DNA of 64,000 nucleotides from contig JASANC010001067.1 of NCBI GenBank assembly GCA_030248135.1, positions 62,001 to 126,000 on the forward strand. The letters run 5' to 3'. The DNA comes from Theristus sp. LFF4_11 (lineage: Eukaryota > Nematoda > Chromadorea > Monhysterida > Xyalidae). A program made the position numbers and the translations under genes. Numbering within the stretch: position 1 is the first letter of the stretch; each line of letters starts with the position of its first letter. The notes under the pieces are model-generated. The model was given only the letters and a program-made list of their open reading frames with translations, had not been told where the DNA came from and searched no databases. This document shows, piece by piece, positions 1 through 10,791 of the stretch.

Positions 1-1235
1 AAGCTTTAAAACAATCTTTAAAACCACTTTCTAGGAGTACCCGAATGCGCTGAATCTATATCTGCAGTTAAATTTTACAATTGACCCATTATTTACCTTT
101 ATAAATGGGTAAAAAATCTTTATTGTGGTTTTTCTGTAGACCTTTTTCTTTTTTGTGTGCGAACTACACTTGTAAACTGTTGTTAATTTGTCTCGGGAAT
201 TTTCTACGCCGCTGAAGTTGATCTGTTTTTGGTTTTTGAAACTGGTGCTTTTGTTTACCCCAATTTTACCCAGTTGGGTTAAAACTGTCTCTTTCACCTT
301 TTTGTTTGAAACTGACATAGCGAATGGTTAGGGCTGAAACGTAAAAATTATGGCTTGAAATGATGTGCGTTTTGAAGACCTCGCGGAGTTTTTTCACGTA
401 CACTGCGTTAAAATCAAGGGACTTTTACATATTTTCGGTGGTAAGCTTTGCAAAATTGCTTTTTTTCGTTTTTTTTGTTTTTCCTTTAAAAAACATCGTT
501 TTCAAGTAAAACTATCGTAAAACTCGCAAATAACGCCCCTAAAAATAAACAAGCCACCCGAACTAGGGTTTTTGGGTATGCTGAACTCGAATCTGATGTT
601 TATTTTTTTACTCCTCTTTGTGGGTGCTCTAAATTCAGCAATTTTGATACATTTTGCTCATTTTCTCCACAGTTTTTTTGCTCGATCAGTATTTTGTTGG
701 CGTTTTCAAATGTGATGGCTCTGAAACTTGAAAAAAGTTATTTTGTATATCTAGAGTGTAAAATGATTCAGTTTTCGCGAACAAATTTGCTCATCGACAG
801 ATTCGTAACAGACAAGTCCCTTGCTTTTAACGCAGTGTACGTGAAAAAGCTCCGCGAGATCTTCAAAACGCACATCATTTCAAGCCATAACTTTTACGTT
901 TCAGCCATAACCATTCACTATGTCAGTTTCAAACAAAAAGGTGAAAGAGACAGTTTTTACCCAACTGGGTAAAATTGGGGTAAACAAAAGCACCAGTTTT
1001 AAAAACCAAAAACAGATCAACTTCAGCGGCGTAGAAAATTCCCGAGACAAATTAACAACAGTTTACAAGTGTAGTTCGCACACAAAAAGAAAAACGTCTA
1101 CAGAAAAATTACAATAAAGATTTTTTACCCATTTATAAGGGTAAATAATGGGTCAATTGTAAAATTTAACTACAGATATAGATTCAGCGCATTCGGGTAC
1201 TCCTAGAAAGTGGTTTTAAAGATTGTTTTAAAGCT
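1..1235. repeat. Long inverted-repeat (foldback) element
   Basis: The first ~424 bases reappear as a near-perfect reverse complement at about 814-1235; both outer ends carry AAGCTTTAAAACAATC. The left arm starts at the window edge, so the element may extend further. Short ORFs in the two arms are mirror copies and I do not treat them as genes. The sequence around the inner arm edge (AAGGGAC, then the GGTAAGCTT block) recurs in inverted form at 1950-2045, so a larger, older foldback structure may cover 1-2050. Confidence 0.85.
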
Positions 1236-2540
1236 TATTTGTTACTATGAAACGAAAACATCTAAAAAGGCAAAAAATCCATGTTTTACCCATTTTTGAG
1301 AAAGAAAATGGTCCGTTACAAAATATAATAACGGATTCAAGCACAGCGGTTGTAAAGCTATTAGAAAATTCGTGTAAAAAATCCACACTTAAAATTAGAA
1401 CTTAAAACAAAAAAAAACACTGGAAAACGCTAAAAAATGTTTTTGCAAAATTTTAGGGCAAAATATGCCCGAGGCAAAAATCTAAAATCAGATTCGGATT
1501 GCGCAATCTCGAAAACCCCCTGGAGAATTAAAAATTAAAATTAAAAGTTGTTTCTATTGTTTTTTTTTCACTGTGGAATGAAAACGTATGAAAAAAGCAA
1601 AAAATCCGCATTTTACCCCTTTTTGGGTGAAAGCAAGTGGTCAGTTGCAAAATATGAAAACGGATTCAAGTACAGCGGTTGTAAAGCTATTATAAAATAG
1701 CATTTTAAATAAAATCCACGCATAAAATTAAAACACTAAAACAAAAAACACTGAAAAACGCAAAAAAACATGTTTTTGCCCAATTTAGAGGCAAAAAAAT
1801 GCCCGGGGCAAAAATCTAAGTTCAGATTCAAATTCAGCGACCCCGAAAACCCCCTGTAGAACTAAAAATGAAAATCAAAAAATTGTGTTTATGAGCTCAA
1901 AAACATGTTTTACAAAAAATAGCAAAAATTTTCAAAAAAAGTAATTTTGCGAAGCTTACCACGGAAAATAGGAAAAAGTCCCTTTATGTAGTGTACGTGT
2001 AAGTGAAAGAGCTCCGCGAGATCTTTAAAACGCACACTATTTCAAGCCCTAGCTTGTTTGCACCAATGTTGAAAATGCTGGTTGAAAATGGTATACTTTG
2101 CGAAAAATGGAAAAAAATCGAGGGTTTTTTGACTTATAAGCCCTAAAAGTGCTGCAAATAGGGGGAATTAGGGTATGGTTGCTAAGTGAAAATGAAGCGC
2201 CTTGTTGAGTTGTACAACCCCCTACCCTTAGTTGGAATATGATTCCATGGCCCGGCACTTCCATACAAACACCCCCCACTTTTTCGTGCAATCGGCGTTA
2301 AAATTCTGCTGTGGTGGTTGGTGTCTTCCATTTTTGAACAAAACATTTGTCGTCAACAAATACGTGCATGAGTGCAATTTTTGCAGGCAGTGTTTTGTTT
2401 CAAAAAGAGCAATAACCGAAAAGTATGTTTATGGGATCGCGGTTTCAAAAACGAAATATGAAGCAGCATTACGCGGTCAGAAGTTAAAGCCAGTATACAC
2501 GTTGTCACCAATGAAAAACTAAAGACCAATACGTTTTGAG
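1236..2540. other. AT-rich repeat-derived spacer
   Basis: No gene seen. Two diverged direct copies of a ~330-bp AT-rich unit lie at about 1255-1560 and 1575-1880; both contain the phrases 'tttttacccctttttgggtg'-like, 'gcacagcggttgtaaagctatt' (diverged) and 'gcccgaggcaaaaatcta'. They are followed by an inverted partner of the 1-470 region at 1950-2045. The remainder (2050-2540) holds only short chance ORFs. Confidence 0.5.
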
Positions 2541-2776
2541 TATGACCTATTTTTTCAAACGAGTCCCACTGAAATCACGTCATGTGTCGCCAAACATGCG
2601 CTTGCCGTTCACAGCAAACCAGACTTTCCGTTTAGCCGATTTCTTCCCGTAAACAAATGGTGAATGCCGAATCAGTTACACCAAACTGACATTTTAGTGC
2701 CTGTACTTTGACAAACGAGCGTTATTAAACCAAATGACGTCATTTTAGTTCGGACACGTTTGAATAAATTTACAAT
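2541..2776 (+). repeat. ~240-bp MITE with TGACGTCA arms, copy 1
   Basis: One of four copies of a non-coding element that begins TATGACCTATTTTTT and ends AATAAATCCACAATA. Its subterminal arms are inverted: AAACG.GTCC..CTGAAAT(G)ACGTCA near the left end matches the reverse complement of TGACGTCATTTTAGT.CGGACACGTTT near the right end. The interior (GCCAAACATGCGCTTGCCGTTCACAG) is shared by all copies. This is probably a non-autonomous DNA transposon; the superfamily cannot be assigned. Confidence 0.75.
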
Positions 2777-2784
2777 AATTAAAA

Positions 2785-3425
2785 AGTTACTCAGAAACAC
2801 GCGTGGTCATGGAGTATTGGGCAGAAAGGAACAGTGCAGTTGATGTTCCGGTGACTATGGCGTTGACGACGCTAATTTGGTTGATTGAGTTCCCCGGTTG
2901 GTTTCCACCTGCTTTGACAGGCCCGGTTCGAGTGCGACTGGACGAAACGCAGACGCATCGCTGGGAGGTGCCCGCCTATGGAGCAGCGACGCCAGCTTCC
3001 TCGAGAGCAGCGCACAGCGTGGACACTTTGCATCGACGCTTCATGACGGACGTTGGCGCGCAACAGCAATATTATTAAAAAGATGGTTTTTGAAAACTGT
3101 TTTTTTTTCCTCCAAATTATGATTTTATGGTACACATCTATGATTTATATCAATTTTTGACGTGGCTGCAATTTTCATAGCAGGATATGAAATGTTTTTT
3201 GTCGACAGGATCGTGCCTCGTCCGCTAGCACACGCGATTGACGTCATATGAAATTTTGCCCTTTTACAAAAAACACATGCAACATTCACCATTCCTGTTC
3301 ATCATTTCACATCTGGTTTCATTTGTAACGCATGCACTGCAAATCACGAAAATCATAAACATTGAAGTAGTTTCTAGTGACAGACATTAAAACACGTTGT
3401 TCCAACGATATTCATCCCTAAAAAA
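2785..3425. other. Spacer with a GC-rich, possibly coding patch
   Basis: About 2800-3080 is richer in G+C than its surroundings and open in several frames on both strands, as old exons here are. I could not match it to a family or decide its strand. From 3085 to 3425 the sequence is AT-rich and I see no feature in it. Confidence 0.25.
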
Positions 3426-3429
3426 GCTA

Positions 3430-3556
3430 ATGGTCTTCACAAAAGATTACGTTCACTGAAGAGTGGTAAGTACAAATCACAGTCACACACAGTGATCGTG
3501 GCCATGTTCCCGGATAAGTCAGATGCATCAAACTCGTGTCGACTGTCGTGACAGAG
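3430..3556 (-). CDS. Possible exon, cysteine-containing
   Basis: On the minus strand an acceptor-like ACGACAG is followed by an open frame reading HEFDASDLSGNMATITVCDC and on to DLYLPLFSE. The composition and the CDCD motif recall CMCDIDLDC in the exon at 4834-4938, so it may be a downstream exon of the same gene. The codon phase does not join directly to the exon ending at 4382, so another exon would have to lie between. The family is not recognised. Confidence 0.25.
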
Positions 3557-4059
3557 AAATACGACACCACCCGGTGGTTGCCGTTGCACGATTCGCGTTC
3601 ATCAGTCATGTCTTTGCGACTGACGTGCGTGCGTGTGCGTCGCCGTCGCCAATCAGCATGCGCGCGTCCAATTGTTCGTTTGAGGTCATTTGAGCGCTCT
3701 CAACACGCGCCTGCCTGACATCCAGCGCCTGACAGAACAAGTTTCTCCGAGAGTTGATTTCATCATTTTTTCGGGTCCTGCGACTCACGCAGTGAATTTG
3801 CGGACGTCGAAAGGAAACCTAGTTTCAAAAGGTTGGGATTATAGCAATTACGTTTTCTGTGCGTACGCCCGGACAAGATACTTATAAAATGGCCACGCGA
3901 TTTACAAATCGTTTCGTGTGTGCTATCTTAATGCAATACAGACACGATTAGTTTGCGCACGGGATTTAGAAAGACGACGTCCCCGCGTACGGACAAAATA
4001 CTAAATGGTGTCCTCGCCTTATGCGGCGGATTCAAAATCGCCAAAACTGATCCAGCCCT

Positions 4060-4150
4060 ATTTATGGGGACTCGGACCACTATACCAATTTTGAATTCCC
4101 GCGCATTGAGTCTCGAGCGGGAGTGAAATAGAAACTTCCTCGATCAATGC
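4060..4150 (+). repeat. Fragment of dispersed 'ACTCGG...GAGTCTCG' repeat
   Basis: Contains GGGACTCGGACCAC, CCAATTTTGAATTCCCG and GCGCATTGAGTCTCG. The same phrases occur at 31620-31740, 35640-35725, 38490-38625 and 61316-61490, on either strand. It is a short SINE-like dispersed repeat; no polymerase III boxes are evident in it. Confidence 0.55.
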
Positions 4151-4381
4151 AGAACGAAGCGACCGACCGATTCAAACCATTTCAGAGCGGCTTTTGTGAG
4201 CACACTGGTCACACCACGGAGTATGGTAGACTTTATTCGGTCTCGACACGATGTATTGCTTCAAGACAATAAAAAACAACAGAACAAAAAATGCTTTCCA
4301 TAGTGAATCATGGACGTGTCTGCTCGAGTGCGAATACGGTCATAGTACCGTATGCCAGAGATTCAATGATGCCGCACCAAC

Positions 4382-5352
4382 CTGCTGTATGCAATTCCTG
4401 ATCTCAGCGCGCACCGTTTCAACGGCCTCATCGGGCAGCCACCCAGCGACCGCGTCGCAAATGCTCCGCTGTACCGGCTGACAAATGAAAAACAAAAAAA
4501 TTATATGACCTATTTTTTAAACGTTTCCCACTGAAATGACGTCATGTGCCGCCAAACATGCGCTTGCCGTTCACAGCAAACCAGACTTTCCGTTTAGCTG
4601 ATTTCTTCCCGTAAACAATTGGTGAATGTCGAATCAGTCACATCAAACTGACATTTTAGTGCCTGTACTTTGACAAACGGGCGTTTTGAAAGCAAATGAC
4701 GTCATTTTAGTCCGGACACGTTTGAATAAATCCACAATAATAATGCGAAACCTGATAGCATAGCAAAATACAGTTGGATTGAAACGACGAACAGTGTTCA
4801 GACAAGGACGCGAAAAAAGAGAGCAAAACCGACCGCCGCCAGGAAGTTTCGCGCGCAGTCGAGATCAATGTCGCACATGCAGTAGGCGACGTAGCGCGTC
4901 GACGGAATGACGCCAGGCGTGAACTGGTACGCGGCGCGCTGTGAATCCAGTGTTTGTTAGCAGCTTTTGCCGATGAACGCGTTCAAGCATGAAGTTCTCC
5001 GATAGTGTTTTTATTTAGTAATCGTAATTTACACAAAAACTCCTTGTCCGGCGATTACCAATGACAAACCGGGCGGTAACTTTTATAATCTAACCGTGCA
5101 ATCATTATAATGAACGAAATGCTTTTCCATTTGCAAATTGCTGTGCGCCAAATCACTCGTTCTCAGTATTTGTAGTCCACTTCGTTCAAAAACCGAGAGA
5201 AACAAGAGAGCGCTCTATCTATGATGTTCGACGGTATCGGCACCGGATCCTGACCCAATTCATTGTTTTCGCAGCAGTCGAACTCGACGCTGCGGAGACG
5301 GAGGTCAGGCCGGTTGGCTAAGCCGTCGGTGAACACAACAACAACAGAAATG
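4382..5352 (-). CDS. von Willebrand A-like protein fragment (three exons)
   Basis: Three minus-strand exons are proposed. Exon 5352-5181 follows a CCTTTAG acceptor and reads SISVVVVFTDGLANRP, then an acidic, two-cysteine stretch (EFDCCENNE). The hydrophobic strand followed by TDG resembles the core strand and metal-site loop of vWA domains. Exon 4938-4834 (acceptor ATTCACAG) reads AAYQFTPGVIPSTRYVAYCM then CDIDLDCARNF. Exon 4477-4382 (acceptor TTTGTCAG, donor CAG|GTTGG) reads PVQRSICDAVAGWLPDEAV and so on, 32 codons. The last two join in phase 0. The first half of the vWA domain, with the DxSxS motif, was not found upstream, so the gene is partial as seen. The cysteines suggest a secreted protein; function unknown. 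The 230-bp MITE at 4501-4743 lies just above the last exon. Confidence 0.4.
4501..4743 (+). repeat. ~240-bp MITE with TGACGTCA arms, copy 2
   Basis: Close to copy 1 (2541) and copies at 60953 and 62285: same ATGACCTATTTTTTAAACG start, CCGCCAAACATGCGC interior and TTTGAATAAATCCACAATA end. It lies between two exons of the vWA-like gene, so it is intronic if that model is right. Confidence 0.75.
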
Positions 5353-5875
5353 CTAAAGGCGCCAAGCTCACCAATAATGAAATAAGATACAAACTAATTT
5401 TACGTGAAAACCAGTATAATCCAACGGGTTCCTGCTAAATGTCGCTGAAACTTGGTACAAACTTATCATCAGCTGTTGAAGACTAAAGCTGGCGCAATGA
5501 TCCAAACGTCCCATTATGGCTAAAAGCAGTTACCGGTTGTCCCACCTCCTAAATCTTTTGTCAACGGCTAAGGGCTTTAGGTAAGTGTAAACCAAACCAA
5601 AAACATTGCCGTGCGTACACGTTCATCTGCGGTGACGTCATCATGACGATCTTTCGCTCGGTCTACACCAAGACGTGATCGTTGGCGGAATCGATTGTCT
5701 GAAACGCATTTCTAATGAAAAACATGAGGAAACGTTTATTGCGCGGCAAAAGAACTGCGATAATAAACGATACATTCTCTGCGTCTGGGCGCACAAGAAT
5801 GCGATTTCAACAGTATCAAATTTCAATAGAACGGGGAACACAACTGAAACGTTTTCGTCAACAAAGACTATTACT

Positions 5876-5990
5876 GTCCCCCTCACGTGGCGAGAGTATT
5901 GGTTCCGCGGGATGGTGAGCCGTCCATTGCCCAATCCCACCGGAGTTTGGTACCTTCGGGTTTCGGGAATCGGTGGGGGGGGGGGCATGC
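5876..5990 (-). repeat. Truncated ~270-bp GC-rich dispersed repeat
   Basis: Carries the phrases CCACCGATTCCCGAAACCCG (minus strand), CCGGTGGGATTGGG and GGCTCACCATCCCG that mark the longer copies at 13650-13870, 43060-43290 and 60705-60935. Only the first ~110 bases of the family are present. The adjoining stretch 5640-5875 is open in several frames, but I could not connect it to GTF3C5 or to the vWA-like gene. Confidence 0.65.
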
Positions 5991-6191
5991 TTCAAATATT
6001 AAAAAAATCAGCGCACCGTTACGAAACAAAAAACCTGTGGGGATCAACAGAACTGCTGGTCGCTGTTGCGCAGGAGAAACCGGGACTTTATATGGGACTC
6101 GGTGTTGAGTGCACTCAAGTCTTCATTAGAAATGGTACGACAAAAAACACCGGTTTTTTCCATCCTTAGTCTTCCGTCCGCGAGCTCGTAC

Positions 6192-9100
6192 CGTTTCGAA
6201 ACAACACGACCACCGTTTGATAGCGTCGTGCGGTCGGCTGGAGTCGCGGGTCGTAGCCGAAACGGCACCATTGACGAGACCACGGGCCCGAAATAATGTA
6301 GAACGCGAACTTGGCCAGCATGTGCCTGCACGTGGGCAAAAAGCAGCGCATTTTCGTCACCTGTTTTTTTCGTCTTCTCAAAAACGTAATGGTGCCCGAT
6401 TTTGGTTAGCACACAAAAATTTTCCTGTCCTGAAACTGAAATGAACACGAATAAGACCGGCGAGAGAACGCCCGCCCCTTGCGACCCGACAAACTTGACC
6501 CATCGATAGGGCAGCTTCGTGCGATCCAGGATCGCTGGCTGCGTCCAAAGGGGCCGCTCGGCAAACAGGTCTTCCACGAGCTGCAGTGCGGCCGCCGCGT
6601 TGCTGCCGAAGCGCGCCTCGACGTCCTGCAGTGCATCGGGTGAAAGTTTACGGAGCATTCATGAAGCAGTATTTAGTGGCCGCATAGCTACAGCTACACG
6701 TCACTAAATACTGCTTCATGAATGCCGCTTTCAGTCAGGACTAAAGTAAAGTGCAAAGTCCTGATCTCGTCGCCGTGCAAGACCACCACAGGATAAACGG
6801 GACCACAATGAGAGCAAACGCAGAACTTGCAAACGCCACTGTTTACATTAAGTGCTGCCTGCGTCGGCCGCTCCGGGAATTCGTCCTCGTTTGCAACCGT
6901 TAATGTGAACGCCTTGCGCTGCAAGCGGGTACCTGCAATACAGAAAACATCGCTTCCAATAATTAAACAACAAAAACTTTTTTAGTTTAATTGACTTTGA
7001 AAATTCCTAGTCTTTTCAAATCTGAAAAAAAATAAATTAAAAAAAACTAGTCTGCGACTGATGGAGATTCCTTGATGGAGAATACAAGGACTGCCTGATT
7101 TATTCGGCCCTACAGTGCTTATATCTGTTGTACAATTTGCAACATTGAACTACTGAACATCACATCGAATGTACGTGCAAAGAACCGTCCAAGCACTTGA
7201 CCAAATCAGCGTATTCAACTTCAAACTCTAGGTATCTTTTATCAGCATGTCTTCTGCGTTTCAAAGGCTGCACCACTTGAACATGGAAATAGAAGACAAT
7301 TAAAGAGGCTGAAAGAAACCGATTCAATTCCGCATCAGTGTTGCACGTTGATGAGCACGACTAGCCAAAACGTTTGTCTACCGTTGTGGTTTTTGAAACC
7401 CTTTTCACAGAATTTTACCCCGTCCGTCATGCACTCTAGCCGTGACAGTCGCAAGAACACAAGCGCACAACAACGCAAATGGTCTCCCAATGGCCACGAG
7501 CCAGTCTTGCATGTCGACTTCACATACTTTTTCCCATGTCCTGTTTGTGCGCGTGGCGCGCCGTCGGCTGCACATCCTCCGGTCGTTGCAGCGTGTATGA
7601 CGACGGCGTCAAGAAACTGCAAACAAGAGCACACGGATCGTGAGAAGAGTTTTTTTCCACCGTTGTTGCCCCTTTTGATTATATGTGCACTTTTGTTGTT
7701 GTGCAGTGCCGGCGACAGGAACGGAGCAAAGGTGCGAACATCAATGCTGCTAAGCGATTCCGTTCGCCTGGCTGCACATGAGCAATGTTTCACAAGACCA
7801 GTTTTCAGAACAGAATTCAAAAAAAAGATGCAATATGTTTCATTATGAGCTAGCCAGTACTGTTGTGTCGTACCGCGACATGATGTACGGCGGCAGCACG
7901 TAGGCGTCGTCGTCGTCGTCTCGCTCCTTGCTTGTCGTCGCGCGGTGCTCACTCGGCTGTCGCTCGTCCCACCTGCACGCGAACACAAACACAACAGCAG
8001 TGGAATGTCGAATTTTTGATAAGGACACGATCGCACGCAGCACACACACACCACAAGGAGTGAGTGTTGTCGCGCAGGTTAGAACAGAGCCGTGCTAATC
8101 ATCAGGTGCGTCAAAGAGATTCTCGGGCTCAGCGACGAGTTGAGGACCCGGTTAAATCCCCGTACGGGGAAATAAAAAACACGAGGAAATAAAATCGTGA
8201 CACCGACGCCGAGGCCGAGGCACCGCACAGGTTTGCACCGGCCACCGGAGTAAACAATGACAAATCGAAACACTTTTTTGTGCCAGGTCTCCCAAAGACG
8301 GACGTGTACAACGTTTCGAGACTGAATACAGTGGAAGTTGAGCATATCGCGTCGAAACGAAATACAAGGGATGGGGAAGAATGCGGATAACCATTCAGAA
8401 CACTATCGCTACATCGGACACAACCTAAAAGGTGCTTTTTCTTCAACCTTTATGTTTTTTTGGCAAATTTGTTTTCACCCAATTAAACAACAGAAAACCA
8501 ACCATGTTATTTTTAAATAAAAAAAAATAAAAAAAATAAAACCAGACACCGACCACGACAACGCAGACGGAATGTCCTGCGGAAAAAGACGCGGGAAAAG
8601 ATCCTCGAAGGGCGGCTCAGAGATGGATGTTGTTGAGGGCGAAGCCTGCTGTGTGCACGTCTCCAGGGCACTAGACGCATCGCTAGCAACGTCCTGCAAT
8701 CAGAGAGTAAACTTCACAAAATCACAAAGGTGTTTATGTTGTGTTATACGGATACCATATCGTAGCTGCACAATACGGTCACATTCGGAGACGCAGTAAT
8801 GATTTGATAATACTATGATTGATTAATTTTTTTAGGTTGCGCAACTCAATGCGTTTAATAGCAACGGAATGACGAAATAAATAATGAAGAAATAAAAGTG
8901 AAAAAATAACATCTGATGGTCTGCTCCGTGCCCGTTTCCACCGGATATTGGTATCTTTCGGTTTCCGGAACCGATGCGCGAATTTTAATTAAAAAGAAAA
9001 ATAGCCAAGGTCAGTATTAGGTTATGGAAAAATTAAAGACTAGGCTTGGCTTAAGACTGCTTTGCTGGCAGAAGAACAAACGGTACGAGATCACTCATTG

Positions 9101-10791
9101 AGTCGCAGAACCATTAAAAAAGAGAACACCACACGGTCGTTTTTTTAGATGGAACAAGACGGAAGGAGAGAGCACTAGTCACTACAAATAGGTCGATACC
9201 AGAGTGACACAACGTACGGTGAAAACGTACAACTCAAAAATCAACGAGTTACAATCACAAATACCAGCTACAATTTCCAAACGCATACGTTCCAATCAAG
9301 CGCACCTGTTCGCTGAGCCTGCGAATCGGCAGAAACTGAAAGTCGGCCATATTGGTGAACTCGTACGAGACGACGACGCGACCTAAAATCGAGAACGTCA
9401 ATGCGGTTTCGTCAGACGGCGCTGTCATGGGCTCGTTGGCATTGTGTTGTTGTGACACTGATGACGACATTGGTGACGTCACAGGGTCGACGGTAGCAGC
9501 GCGTTGTTGAGCTCTGCAACTGTGCGAATGCAAATGCCTGGCAAATCCGAAATAACGACACCATTGTGCTGCGCGACACGGCACATGCACGCACGCACGC
9601 ACGCACGCACACAGACCCCCTGTGGCACTCTCTTGTTTCTGCGTTACAAAGAAACCCGCGCGACAGCCAACTGCGCGACTATGCACCATCTAGAGCGTGC
9701 GATCATGTGCACGGTGAAACGACGCCCGGTTGCTGGCGCGCATTTTTTTTGTTGCTGCTGCGCTTGCCCGCTCGGTTTCGCCACGTGCGCACATGATGCG
9801 TGCGTGTTTGTCAATATTTCCGTTGAATGTTTGTATTTTCATGTTGAATATGAATTTTTCAATGTTTGCACTACTCCTGAAAACAAACAAACAAACAAAC
9901 AAACAAACAAACAAACAAACAAACAAACAAACAAACAAACAAACAAACAAACAAACAAACAAACAAACAAACCAACAAACAAACAAACAAAACAAACCAA
10001 CAAACAAACGAAACACACCGATTGCGCGGCCGTGCGCAGACGACGACGAACGTCAACTGGTGGCCGCCGTGGCCGTGTCCCTGTTTGAATTCGTCGCGCG
10101 CTGCCGCGATCACCGGCCGCTCGTACGGATTCTCCGGATGGCGGTAAACCTCCAGCGGGCGTTCCTTCGCGAATGACTGCAAGATTCGCCAGGCAAAACG
10201 TGTGAAATGAACTGGAAACGCCGCGCTGAGCGACCGTATGAAAGACTCTTCGTCTTCTGTTTCGCTGATGAAAAGTGTCAACAACAACGTTGAGTTCGGT
10301 AACGGTCGATTTCTATAGCCCCAGCGACGTTGCAGAAGCACAATGTAAACACGCCACCACGTGGCATGTATTTACTTTTTCCTGGCTTTTTGTGCACACA
10401 CGTACGCTGGCAAATGCACTGCTATAATATCGTGCGTGTGTGTAAGAATCAATTCCACGGCAACCTTTTTGTGTGAAGCGTAGCAAAAGCGCCGCAACCG
10501 ACGACACCCACAGCTTTTCGCCTTTTTTGGCAATAAAGATCCGAATCAAGATGCCCGGCGAAACAAAAAAAATATGGATGTCTCGACTACGAACGTGAAA
10601 AACTGCCATTTGAAAGGGAGGGAGGTCGCGGAAATCGACAAAAAAAACTGCCGCTGCACCTTGCTGATCTGACTGACTCCGCGCATCGTTTCGAGCGCCC
10701 GTTCGGCATTGCGCACGATGCCCGGGTACGCAACGAGCACGAACCGCTGCTGCGGCGCCTCGCACACCACCGTCGTCGCCGCCGCACTCAT
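6192..10791 (-). CDS. GTF3C5: General transcription factor 3C polypeptide 5 (TFIIIC subunit, tau95-like), 3' end missing
   Basis: Subunit of TFIIIC, which binds the internal promoters of tRNA genes for RNA polymerase III in the nucleus. Exons on the minus strand: 10791-10660 (start ATG; RFVLVAYPGIVRNAERALET), 10176-10019 (RPLEVYRHPENPYERPV), 9513-9306 (VVVSYEFTNMADFQFLP), 8693-8557, 7972-7861 (AYVLPPYIMSRYD), 7616-7528 (YTLQRPEDVQP), 6932-6847 (KAFTLTVANEDEFPERP), 6625-6500 (LFAERPLWTQPAILDR) and 6360 to about 6192 (SGPWSRQWCRFGYDPR). These follow the order of the known family: N-terminal 'YPG(I/V)V', central 'DFQ(F/Y)L' and 'PP.(I)..SR.D', then 'RP.W' and 'GPW....IRFGYDPR'. Codon phase fits at every junction except 7861/7616, which is off by one. 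The acidic C-terminal tail was not found. Introns contain an (AAAC)n tract, a palindromic element and other repeats. Confidence 0.85.
6656..6724. repeat. Near-perfect palindromic element (hairpin)
   Basis: CATTCATGAAGCAGTATTTA on the left is matched by its exact reverse complement ending at about 6724, with a short GC-containing loop. It lies in a GTF3C5 intron about 30 bp upstream (in transcript sense) of the exon starting at 6625. A relative with an identical right arm is at 40259-40338. Confidence 0.8.
6933..7527. other. GTF3C5 intron, no feature seen
   Basis: AT-rich intron between the exons at 7528-7616 and 6847-6932. Nothing recognisable beyond short chance ORFs and poly-A tracts near 7020. 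Confidence 0.4.
7973..8556. other. GTF3C5 intron, no assigned feature
   Basis: Sequence between the exons at 8557-8693 and 7861-7972. It is open in two minus-strand frames around 8130-8446, but the readings do not match the family and phase is already satisfied without them. Confidence 0.35.
8694..9305. other. GTF3C5 intron with repeat fragments
   Basis: Contains a diverged scrap of the GC-rich dispersed repeat at about 8930-8985 (CCACCGGATATTGGTATC, GTTTCCGGAACCGATGC) and a TTAGG-rich stretch at about 9000-9060 resembling 26218-26305. Nothing else is recognised. Confidence 0.4.
9883..10014 (+). repeat. (AAAC)n microsatellite
   Basis: About 25 uninterrupted AAAC units followed by imperfect ones, ending directly at the putative GTF3C5 exon 2 donor (AATCG|GTGTGT on the minus strand). 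Long ORFs of (NKQT)n or (VCLF)n type across it are artefacts of the repeat. Confidence 0.95.

Noticed and set aside
5641..5988. Minus-strand ORF as GTF3C5 C-terminal exon
   Set aside because: Its first third is the GC-rich dispersed repeat, and the rest does not resemble the family's C-terminal region.
9871..10341. CLFV-repeat tail on the GTF3C5 exon 2 frame
   Set aside because: The frame runs on into (AAAC)n; a donor at 10019 ends the exon before it.
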